Positions 9,296 to 16,537 of a stretch of DNA of 62,899 nt are shown here, one piece after another. The DNA comes from Cysteiniphilum litorale (GTDB taxonomy: Bacteria > Pseudomonadota > Gammaproteobacteria > Francisellales > Francisellaceae): positions 1 to 62,899 of the forward strand of contig NZ_QLIQ01000016.1 of NCBI RefSeq assembly GCF_003428165.1. Direction: 5' to 3'. The notes under the pieces are model-generated. The model was not told the DNA's origin, searched no databases, and saw only the letters and a list, made by a program, of their open reading frames with translations. The position numbers and the translations under genes were made by a program. Numbering within the stretch: position 1 is the stretch's first letter; every line of letters begins with the position of its first letter.

Positions 9296-9676
9296 CTATT
9301 GGTTACCTTGGGCATCATTGCCTAAAATTTTCGCAAATGGATTCTCAACTGGGCCACCACTGCCATCACCACCTTCAAACTGGTCTGCCGTTGGGTTTTG
9401 ACCAACATCTGCAAAGAAATCTTGTTTTGATTGCCCATCATCTTGCAACAACTTATCAAACACCTTAAGCCCTTTAGATGTTTTTTTGTTCATATCCTGT
9501 AATAGGCCTTGATTACTATTGTTTGTACTATTATTTGTTGAATTGGTTGTATTATTAGTATCACTATTTGAGCTATAGGGATTATTGTAATTATTACTAC
9601 TATCCGACGAGCTATCATAGGCAAAGACATGCGCACACAAAGCCATTGACATCAAAACAACGCACAAAAAACGCAT
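9296..9676 (-). CDS. Small Asn/Ser-rich exported protein of the T4SS cluster
   Basis: I do not recognise a family. 126 residues: a signal peptide (MRFLCVVLMSMALCAHVFA) followed by an extreme Ser/Asn/Thr tract (about 21-55, with NNYNNPYSSNS and repeated NST/NN units), and then a charged Gly-rich C-terminal part ending NPFAKILGNDAQGNQ. The residue before the signal-peptide cysteine (LC) does not form a lipobox, so processing by signal peptidase I is more likely than lipidation. It overlaps the trbI stop by one base and sits between trbI and trbL, the slot of trbJ (VirB5) and trbK in RP4. It may replace the pilus-tip/minor component, but this rests on position only. Confidence 0.7.
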   Translation of the reverse strand: MRFLCVVLMSMALCAHVFAYDSSSDSSNNYNNPYSSNSDTNNTTNSTNNSTNNSNQGLLQDMNKKTSKGLKVFDKLLQDDGQSKQDFFADVGQNPTADQFEGGDGSGGPVENPFAKILGNDAQGNQ

Positions 9677-10923
9677 TATTCACTCTGCCCGTATGGTGGT
9701 AAATAAGTATCTTTAGTGACTAATACTGAGAACTCTTTACCGGAGTTAATGGTAATTGTCGGTTTTAAATTCATTGCCCTATCGGTAATCTTACCACCCA
9801 CTTGTGTTGCAGTTTGTCCTAAACTTTGCAATACAGAGTTCTGCGCCACATTACTATAGTTTGGAACAAATTGACCATCAACATACTGCCCTGTTTGACC
9901 CTGAGAAGCCACTTGAGCCGCCACCGCAGGCACATTAAAGACGGTTGACAAGGCTGCAGCACCAATTAACTGACCCCAGTGATTATTAACTTCATCTGTC
10001 AACCCTGAAACGCCTGAGTCATCCATACCTTGCTGGTTTGGTAAGATAATGGATGTACCATCTGGGCGAATTAAACGAATAAACTTAACCTGCACACTGG
10101 TATCACCATAAACCGTACTTGAATTATACTGCCCAATCAACGAGCTTCCTCTTGGAATTAACAGTACCGAACCTGTTAATGTATCATAAACATCTTTCGC
10201 AACACGCGCGACAATAGTCCCTGGCAGATCCGATACAATTTTCGTCTGCAAAATGGCAGGAATGGAATTGCCAGCCATAATTACATTATCTGAAATCGGC
10301 TTTTGAATGGTATTCTCATTGGTAATGTCTTTTGCCGTTAAGCCACCTTTCATAAAGTTTTCACGCTGTTCTTCAGGTGTTTTAGCCGCCTGCTGTCCAT
10401 CTTGCTTGGCTTTATCTTTATCCTGTCCATCTTGAGGAATTGGACGCGGCGCACCACCACCAAAGAAAATTGGCGCATTCATCGCCTCGCGATCCATGGG
10501 TGAGTAACTTGGTTCTGCTGGCTTTTGCACAGATCTTGGCTGATTTTTCAAACTATTAATTTGTGTTTGCAACTCTTGTAGTTGCGAGCGCTGTTGATTA
10601 ATCATACGCTGTAGTTCTGGGTTTTCTTGTTGCACCACTTTAACAGGCTGATCCATCCCTAAACGCTTACGAATCGCTTGTGCATCTTTATAACTGGATA
10701 GTTCATCAGAGACTTTGAGGCTTGCTCCTGAAGCATTCGCGCTAAGATCAGAACTATTCATGCCAGTCGAGCTTTTCTTTGGTGCATTAATCGAAAAAAT
10801 AAATGCCACAATAATAATTAAAAGCAACCCGCCACCAACAATAGTGATTAACTTTTTGTTTAGCTCTGATGATTTTGGCGGTGACGCCCTTAATCCCAGT
10901 TTATCTTGTTCTTTCTTAGCCAT
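9676..10923 (-). CDS. trbI: T4SS core-complex protein TrbI (VirB10 family)
   Basis: 415 residues. Organisation is VirB10-like: a cytoplasmic N-terminus, one transmembrane helix (about 24-45, LITIVGGGLLLIIIVAFIF), a Gln/Pro-rich coiled periplasmic linker (about 95-165), and the C-terminal beta-barrel domain (LQTKIVSDLPGTIVARVAKD; LLIPRGSSLIGQY; final FSVLVTKDTYLPPY). VirB10 spans both membranes and gates the channel. The stop overlaps the next gene by one base and it starts 18 bases after trbG. Confidence 0.93.
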   Translation of the reverse strand: MAKKEQDKLGLRASPPKSSELNKKLITIVGGGLLLIIIVAFIFSINAPKKSSTGMNSSDLSANASGASLKVSDELSSYKDAQAIRKRLGMDQPVKVVQQENPELQRMINQQRSQLQELQTQINSLKNQPRSVQKPAEPSYSPMDREAMNAPIFFGGGAPRPIPQDGQDKDKAKQDGQQAAKTPEEQRENFMKGGLTAKDITNENTIQKPISDNVIMAGNSIPAILQTKIVSDLPGTIVARVAKDVYDTLTGSVLLIPRGSSLIGQYNSSTVYGDTSVQVKFIRLIRPDGTSIILPNQQGMDDSGVSGLTDEVNNHWGQLIGAAALSTVFNVPAVAAQVASQGQTGQYVDGQFVPNYSNVAQNSVLQSLGQTATQVGGKITDRAMNLKPTITINSGKEFSVLVTKDTYLPPYGQSE

Positions 10924-10941
10924 AATAACCCTTGATTATGC

Positions 10942-11973
10942 TTACTTTTGTGAAATCTCAACAACTGTTTCACCTGACTGCTTAGTGCCTACTTTTAAAT
11001 AGGCATTTTTAATAACCGTGTCAATCACCATATAGTCACCCTTCATGCGCCAGTTAAAGTTTGCTGTGCCATATTCACCATCATTTGATTGAACAAATGG
11101 CACTGGCATTGTTGCATTACTAACTACCACCTCATGCGGAAACTTAATAAAGGTCTGATGTCCTGAGCTAAATATCTGCTCTGGATACCATTTTGGTGTG
11201 TCACCTTTTAACATACTCCAATTATAGTTGAAATTCATATTAGATAAACTCAAGTCAAGACCGCCATCTTGCTGTGGTGGTGGCAATAATTTGCTATCGC
11301 CATCGGACGCATTCATATCACCTAGATTACCACCATTAAATCCTTGAACCATCGCGCTTGGATATTGCCATTTAACCGATACCATTGCTTGATCTTGATC
11401 CACTGATTTTAAAATCAAATGATAGGTGCGTTTATTCGTTGTGATAATCATTGAGTTAGTTAGATCTGATTTTTGCGGCTTAATCAAAATATGCCAACGT
11501 AAGTCTTTACCTTCACCACTATAGGTTGAAGCGATCTGCCAACGAAGCGTATCACCAGCTGCTTGTGAGATAATTTTCTCACCCAGCTCAAACACCACAT
11601 CAGTAATATTCAAAGGCGCGGTATAAATCGTATACATCGCCCCTGGCATGTAGCTATAAGTCATCATCGCATTAAAAAAGTCGCTTTGATCAGGGAATTG
11701 CTGAGCATCTTTGTTAGCTTCAGCAACTGCTGCTTCTTTGGTCAAAACTGGCTTTTGCGCTGCTTTCTCAGCTTTACTATTTGGCACAGGACGAAGTTGC
11801 CCTGGCATTGGTACTGGAATATACTCACGCACTACCTTGGTCCCTGCGGCATCTGCAGGTTTTGCTTGCACAAATTTACCTGAGTCAATGTCACCTTGAT
11901 AACTATTTGTCGCACAGCCTGCCATTGCAATTGCAGTAAGTGGTAATAAACGGCTAATTTTATTTAATTTCAT
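10942..11973 (-). CDS. trbG: T4SS outer-membrane complex lipoprotein TrbG (VirB9 family)
   Basis: 343 residues. The VirB9/TrbG pattern is clear: YTAPLNITDVVFELGEK at the start of the N-terminal domain, a W-rich beta-domain (LRWHILIKPQ; RTYHLILKS), and the C-terminal segment (WYPEQIFSSGHQTFIKFP; NFNWRMKGDYMVIDTV). The N-terminus is a lipoprotein signal ending AIAMAGC (C20). No separate VirB7/TrbH-type lipoprotein gene was found in the cluster, so the lipid anchor on this protein may serve that role (inference). It overlaps the upstream VirB8-like gene by four bases. Confidence 0.9.
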   Translation of the reverse strand: MKLNKISRLLPLTAIAMAGCATNSYQGDIDSGKFVQAKPADAAGTKVVREYIPVPMPGQLRPVPNSKAEKAAQKPVLTKEAAVAEANKDAQQFPDQSDFFNAMMTYSYMPGAMYTIYTAPLNITDVVFELGEKIISQAAGDTLRWQIASTYSGEGKDLRWHILIKPQKSDLTNSMIITTNKRTYHLILKSVDQDQAMVSVKWQYPSAMVQGFNGGNLGDMNASDGDSKLLPPPQQDGGLDLSLSNMNFNYNWSMLKGDTPKWYPEQIFSSGHQTFIKFPHEVVVSNATMPVPFVQSNDGEYGTANFNWRMKGDYMVIDTVIKNAYLKVGTKQSGETVVEISQK

Positions 11974-12671
11974 TGACTTGATCCTTTTTCGCTAAATGAG
12001 AAGAAACCTATTTTTAAACCCAGTGGGTTAATGACCATTTGATTTAATGTCTTAGGCGGGAAGCTTGGTGAGAAAGTGAATATACCACTATATGTTTTCA
12101 CACTCTCGACACCGCCATCTTTATTGTATGTCGTTGACTGGAAGGTCACCTCAAAGCTATTATTGCTCGCCTCATTGGCATTGGTTACCACCGTCGTAAT
12201 TGTTTTATCACCAACAAGCTTTAATGGGTTAATCGCTTGATAAACCTGCTTTAATTGGTCTTCTGCCCGACCTGATACCGCAAGTAATGCTGACTGCCAC
12301 TGACGATTAAGAACGACTGGATCCAAAGGAATCTCAGTAATATTTTTAATAAAATCACTGACAAATGCAATTTTTTGCGCGACCGTCGGCGTATAGCTCT
12401 GTGATGCAGTTTGCACGTTTACTACACTTTCCTGCGGCTTAACCTCAGCAACATAAACGTACATTTGCTGGCGGTTTGCTTCAATAATAATCGCAAGCAA
12501 TAATAAGATACAAACGATCAAAATAGCAATTGCTGCCATCATCCAATTGCGCGCTTGTTTTTTAGCACTACCAATGCGCAGCTCCCACTCTTCATAGGCT
12601 TTCTGATAGTCTGTTTTCTGCACTTTTTGTGCCTTTTGCGCTTTTTGCGTTTCTTGTATTTCTTTTTCCAT
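11970..12671 (-). CDS. trbF: T4SS inner-membrane protein, VirB8/TrbF family (second copy)
   Basis: 233 residues. A charged, Gln/Lys-rich cytoplasmic N-terminus (QKAQKAQKVQKT) is followed by one transmembrane helix (about 41-63), and then a VirB8-fold periplasmic domain containing AQKIAFVSDFIKNIT, a conserved NRQWQSALLAVSG stretch and the C-terminal MVINPLGLKIGFFSFSE. This matches TrbF, the inner-membrane assembly factor of P-type systems. The neighbouring gene upstream (12672-13295) has the same architecture and the same C-terminal INPLG motif, so the cluster carries two VirB8 proteins in tandem with zero spacing. This copy is the more TrbF-like. Confidence 0.85.
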   Translation of the reverse strand: MEKEIQETQKAQKAQKVQKTDYQKAYEEWELRIGSAKKQARNWMMAAIAILIVCILLLLAIIIEANRQQMYVYVAEVKPQESVVNVQTASQSYTPTVAQKIAFVSDFIKNITEIPLDPVVLNRQWQSALLAVSGRAEDQLKQVYQAINPLKLVGDKTITTVVTNANEASNNSFEVTFQSTTYNKDGGVESVKTYSGIFTFSPSFPPKTLNQMVINPLGLKIGFFSFSEKGSSQ

Positions 12672-13295
12672 CTACAATAACCTTTCAATTGCTAGATTTT
12701 GAATATAGATTCCTAAAGGATTAATTTTCACCTGCTCTTTCGTTGTCAACGGTTGATGCCCAAACTGTCCAGAAACAACTAGTATTGCCGTACCTTTTTT
12801 ATCAACCAACTCACCGCTGAAATTTAAATCATTCATCGTAAATTTATCAAATGTTGCTGCTTTGAGCTCACTCTGTGAGATTCCAGCAACACCTTGCTTT
12901 AATGCAAGCTGTGAGGCTTCATCTAGGAAATTGTTATAAATACCACCTGATTGATCGCTGATTAAAAGTGATTGAATAAACCCCTCTAACACTGTTTGAC
13001 TAACGGTATAATTAGGACTCAAAAACTCAGGCGGGGACTTTAAAAAACCTTTACTTGTGACCTGTTCAACCAATATTTTATACGGGATTGAGTTTAAGTA
13101 ACCCACTAAAATCAGTGATAAAAAAAAGCTTAATCCCGCCCCACTAAAAAAGACAACACGCCAAATATACGCTTTATAAATCAGCTGTCCAATCGGTTTG
13201 TCAAACAACTGATTTTGCTTCTGAAAGGGTGTAACCACTTCAGTTTGACGATAAGACTGAACTTCTTTACCAAAAGGGAAACCACTAGGTTGCAT
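12672..13295 (-). CDS. T4SS inner-membrane protein, VirB8-like (first copy)
   Basis: 207 residues: a short cytoplasmic N-terminus, one transmembrane helix (about 46-66, WRVVFFSGAGLSFFLSLILV) and a periplasmic domain ending VKINPLGIYIQNLAIERLL. Topology, length and the C-terminal INPLG motif are those of VirB8/TrbF proteins, although overall similarity to the next gene is low. It overlaps the trbE stop by 11 bases, and its own stop abuts the start of the second copy. Alternatively it is a divergent accessory protein that merely shares the fold. Two VirB8-type subunits could make a hetero-oligomer. Confidence 0.65.
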   Translation of the reverse strand: MQPSGFPFGKEVQSYRQTEVVTPFQKQNQLFDKPIGQLIYKAYIWRVVFFSGAGLSFFLSLILVGYLNSIPYKILVEQVTSKGFLKSPPEFLSPNYTVSQTVLEGFIQSLLISDQSGGIYNNFLDEASQLALKQGVAGISQSELKAATFDKFTMNDLNFSGELVDKKGTAILVVSGQFGHQPLTTKEQVKINPLGIYIQNLAIERLL

Positions 13296-15732
13296 CTACG
13301 TCCCCCTTATAGTGTTCTTTGACAATGTCATATGCCCAATCAAGACCTCTGCCATGCAAGTAACTTTTTAGGAAATAATCATAACCCTTATGTTGCGCCA
13401 AAATCTCTCTAATGTGCTTACGATCCTCAGGGCGACTCACTGCACAAAAAGTCAGAGCTATAGGCCCTAAGCCTAGATCAAATAAGCAATTACCTTTATG
13501 TGACTGGAAATAATACTGCCGCTTTGGCATTGCATGAGCCAGAATTTGCACTTGCCTTAAGTTAAGTCCAAGCGACTCATAGCCTTGTGAAACCGCAGGT
13601 TCCATCGCGCGATCATTTGGTAAGAAAATACGTGATGGGCAAGACTCATTAAGCGCTGACACTAAGGGTGATTTCACCGCATCATCGACTGATTGTGTTG
13701 CAAAAATCACTGACACATTAAGCTTTCTTAATGTCTTTAACCATTCTTTAATTTTTGAGGCAAAAATTGGATGATCTAAAAATAGCCACGCCTCATCAAG
13801 GATCATTAAACTAGGTCGACCATCAAAGCGCTTCTCGAGAATATGGAAAATATAAGCTAGCACAGGGGCGATAATATTTGGCATTGCCATCAAGCGCTCC
13901 ATCTCAAAACACTGCCAATTAGCATCACTGAAGTGCTCTTCATCACAATCGAGTATCTCACCATATGGACCACCCAACACATAGGAGTCAAGTGCCATTC
14001 TTAACGCTCTATCCTGCACAAAAGAACGAAGACCTGTCAGTGTGCGCTGCTCTTTTGGCACCTCAGATAAGTTCATCAAAGCAAGCCAAACGGTTTCTTT
14101 AACCTCAGGTGTAATTTCCACCTTTTCATTTTCTAAAAGTCCAAGCACCCAATCATGTGCCCAAACTCGTTCAGTGGTTTCATCAATCTCGGCTAATGGC
14201 TGGAATACCAAACCGCCTTTACCGACATCACCTACTTCATAGAAATGACCTTTAACCCCTTGCGTTAATGCAAAGAAACTACCGCCTTTATCAAAAATAA
14301 ATACTTGCGCGTTATCATAACGCAAAAATTGCGCTGCCATTACGTTCAACAATACGGATTTACCCGCACCAGTTGGCCCTAAAATCATTTGATGCCCAAC
14401 ATCACCAATATGATTAGACAATCTAAATGGCGTATTACCGGCTGTACGCGCATATAACAATGGTGGCGCTTTTAAATGCGCATTAATCTCAGGTCCTGCC
14501 CACACTGCTGAAAATGGCAATAAATGCGCCAAGTTTAAACTATGCATCAATGGCGTACGCACATTGGCATTTGCTTGCCCAGGAATCGATGATAACCATG
14601 CTTCAACTGAGTTAATCGTCTCTGACACAGTGACAAAACCAAGGCCGTTGACAACCCGCTCTACTTCACGCTGCTTCTCATACACTTTATCTTTATCGGT
14701 ATCCCATACGGTCACTGTTGCCGTGTAGTAACCAAATGACACTAAGTCATCAGAAAGCTCAGATAGCGCCTCATCGGCATCATTGGATTTTTGTACAGCA
14801 GCACTATCGACCATCGCACTTTCGCTTTTTGACATCACTTCTTTTAAAATTGTCAATCCGCCTTTGCGCTTAGCAAACCATTGACGCTTATAACTTTTAA
14901 GCACTTTTTCGGCATCGGTTTTATCCAATGGCAAAAATCGTGTCACCCAACGGTATTGTAAAGGTAAATGATTTAAGCCATCTAAAATCGCAGGCACTGA
15001 CGTTGTTGGAAACCCTAAAATAGAAATCGTTTTCAGATAATACTTACCCAACTTTGGCTCAAGTCCACCAAGAAGTGGTGTATCCGCTAACACCCCATCT
15101 AAATAGCTTGGATTATCCGGTACATTGACTTTATGTGCGCGCTCTGAAACGCAATTATGTAAGTAACTTAATGTTTCTTCATCACTTAGCTCAGCAATTT
15201 CATACATGTAATCCTGCATGATGTCATACAGTTGATTAACCGTTGCTGAGAAATAGTTCATAAGCTTCTTATAACCGGCATCATGCTCATCATCACCCTT
15301 CTTCTCTTTAACAAAAAGACCTGAAAGCTTAGAAACCGATTCTTTTTGCGGCAAATATTGAAAGGTTAAAAAATATTCACTCTCATAGTTCTCGCCTTTG
15401 CGTTCAAAAAGATCCTTGCGCTCAACATCGATTAGCCAACTCACTGGATCAGGGAAATAGTTCTCTGAAGGGTAGCTCATTGCTGCTTTGCGTCGCGCCT
15501 CAACATATAGCGCCCAACCAGAGCCTAAGCGCTTTAAGGTATTATTAAGTCGCGCGGTAATGGATACCAATTGTGACTGCGTTGAAGATTCAAGATCGGG
15601 TCCTCTAAACGCAAATGTTTTTTGAAACGAACCATCTTTATTCAATATCACGCCTTTATCGACAAGCACAGCCCAAGGCAATAAATCACTTATTCTGTCA
15701 GGCTTCTTTCTATACTCTGCGATATTGAACAT
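13285..15732 (-). CDS. trbE: T4SS ATPase TrbE (VirB4 family)
   Basis: 815 residues, normal for VirB4/TrbE. The CagE/TrbE N-terminal domain occupies about residues 1-400 (LLPWAVLVDKGVILNKDGSF). Walker A is GPTGAGKS at 452-459 (preceded by HQMIL) and Walker B is PSLMILDEAWLFLD near 645, with a downstream SVIFATQSVDD motif typical of the family. It is the largest ATPase of the apparatus and energises pilin extraction and substrate passage. It starts five bases after trbD. No frameshift is seen. Confidence 0.94.
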   Translation of the reverse strand: MFNIAEYRKKPDRISDLLPWAVLVDKGVILNKDGSFQKTFAFRGPDLESSTQSQLVSITARLNNTLKRLGSGWALYVEARRKAAMSYPSENYFPDPVSWLIDVERKDLFERKGENYESEYFLTFQYLPQKESVSKLSGLFVKEKKGDDEHDAGYKKLMNYFSATVNQLYDIMQDYMYEIAELSDEETLSYLHNCVSERAHKVNVPDNPSYLDGVLADTPLLGGLEPKLGKYYLKTISILGFPTTSVPAILDGLNHLPLQYRWVTRFLPLDKTDAEKVLKSYKRQWFAKRKGGLTILKEVMSKSESAMVDSAAVQKSNDADEALSELSDDLVSFGYYTATVTVWDTDKDKVYEKQREVERVVNGLGFVTVSETINSVEAWLSSIPGQANANVRTPLMHSLNLAHLLPFSAVWAGPEINAHLKAPPLLYARTAGNTPFRLSNHIGDVGHQMILGPTGAGKSVLLNVMAAQFLRYDNAQVFIFDKGGSFFALTQGVKGHFYEVGDVGKGGLVFQPLAEIDETTERVWAHDWVLGLLENEKVEITPEVKETVWLALMNLSEVPKEQRTLTGLRSFVQDRALRMALDSYVLGGPYGEILDCDEEHFSDANWQCFEMERLMAMPNIIAPVLAYIFHILEKRFDGRPSLMILDEAWLFLDHPIFASKIKEWLKTLRKLNVSVIFATQSVDDAVKSPLVSALNESCPSRIFLPNDRAMEPAVSQGYESLGLNLRQVQILAHAMPKRQYYFQSHKGNCLFDLGLGPIALTFCAVSRPEDRKHIREILAQHKGYDYFLKSYLHGRGLDWAYDIVKEHYKGDVDAT

Positions 15733-15737
15733 ATTAG

Positions 15738-15992
15738 CTATACACCATAATAATTTCGTTGTTTAACATGACGCACCATGACTTGGAAAAACTGCGGGTC
15801 TTTTTTGGTCATCAATACGGCAACAGTATGCATAATAATAAAGATAGGAATGCCATACCAAGACTGCATACCAAGAACAATAGCCGCTCCCAAAGTACCA
15901 TTTAAAATAAAAAACTGTCTGGGCACACCTGCCGTTAAAAGCGGTGTTGTTAGAGAGTTGTGTATCTTTATCACAAATCCAGGCACTGCCAT
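15738..15992 (-). CDS. trbD: T4SS inner-membrane protein TrbD (VirB3 family)
   Basis: 84 residues with two hydrophobic segments, starting MAVPGFVIKIHNSLTTPLL and ending near MVRHVKQRNYYG, which matches the TrbD/VirB3 pattern (N-terminal VHRSL-like stretch, short hairpin, basic C-terminus). It sits in the conserved slot between the pilin gene trbC and the ATPase gene trbE. VirB3 partners VirB4 at the inner membrane. Confidence 0.85.
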   Translation of the reverse strand: MAVPGFVIKIHNSLTTPLLTAGVPRQFFILNGTLGAAIVLGMQSWYGIPIFIIMHTVAVLMTKKDPQFFQVMVRHVKQRNYYGV

Positions 15993-16048
15993 TGTTACGC
16001 ATCCTTTTTTAGTTGTTGAGTTTTGTATTTTTTAGCTATTAAAAAATA

Positions 16049-16381
16049 TTAGAAAATCAACCCTGATCCACGGTTAAATAATCCAGAAATCAAGCTGGCT
16101 GCAGTAAAGGCAATTGCAAGCCCCATCACCACTTGAAATAGACGTCTAACACCACTACCACCTTCACCAAAGGCGATACCCAAGCCTGCAATTACGATAC
16201 AGATCACACCTGCCATTTGCGCAATCGGCCCTGAAATTACATCCATAATCTGTTGTAAAGGTCCTGTCATCGCCGAAAATGCATTATTCTGCGTATCGGT
16301 TGCAAAACTCACTGCCACAGTTAACGGCAACATTGATAATGCAAATAGTGCACGCTTTAAAAACTCAAGATAATGCTTCAT
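16049..16381 (-). CDS. trbC: T4SS major pilin TrbC (VirB2 family)
   Basis: 110-residue prepilin. A long signal peptide (about 1-28, ending VAVSFA) is followed by the mature part with two hydrophobic helices (MAGVICIVIAGLGIAFG and LFQVVMGLAIAFTAASLISG) separated by a short basic loop (GSGVRRL), as in VirB2/TrbC. The last residues are RGSGLIF. Because RP4 TraF cleaves after a glycine close to the C-terminus and cyclises the pilin, Gly107 is a plausible joining point here, which would release LIF (inference). A good AAAAGGAG ribosome site precedes the ATG. First gene of the secretion cluster. Confidence 0.88.
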   Translation of the reverse strand: MKHYLEFLKRALFALSMLPLTVAVSFATDTQNNAFSAMTGPLQQIMDVISGPIAQMAGVICIVIAGLGIAFGEGGSGVRRLFQVVMGLAIAFTAASLISGLFNRGSGLIF

Positions 16382-16428
16382 TCTTTATTTCTCCTTTTAA
16401 AAGGGTTCCTGACTAAATGTTTAAGGTT

Positions 16429-16456
16429 ATATTAGTCAAATATATTGGCAAATCAA
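16429..16456 (-). promoter_or_regulatory. Candidate sigma-70 promoter for the trb cluster
   Basis: On the minus strand TTGATT (16451-16456) and TAATAT (16429-16434) are separated by 16 bases and lie about 50 bases upstream of the trbC start, in the 156-base gap after dnaE. This is the only sizeable gap upstream of the cluster. The call comes from matching hexamers by eye. Confidence 0.4.
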
Positions 16457-16537
16457 GAATTGGATGCTGCAAAATAGGATAAATATCTGATTAAGTAATG
16501 TTAGAAACACGCCCATAAATGACGGTTAAAGATATTA

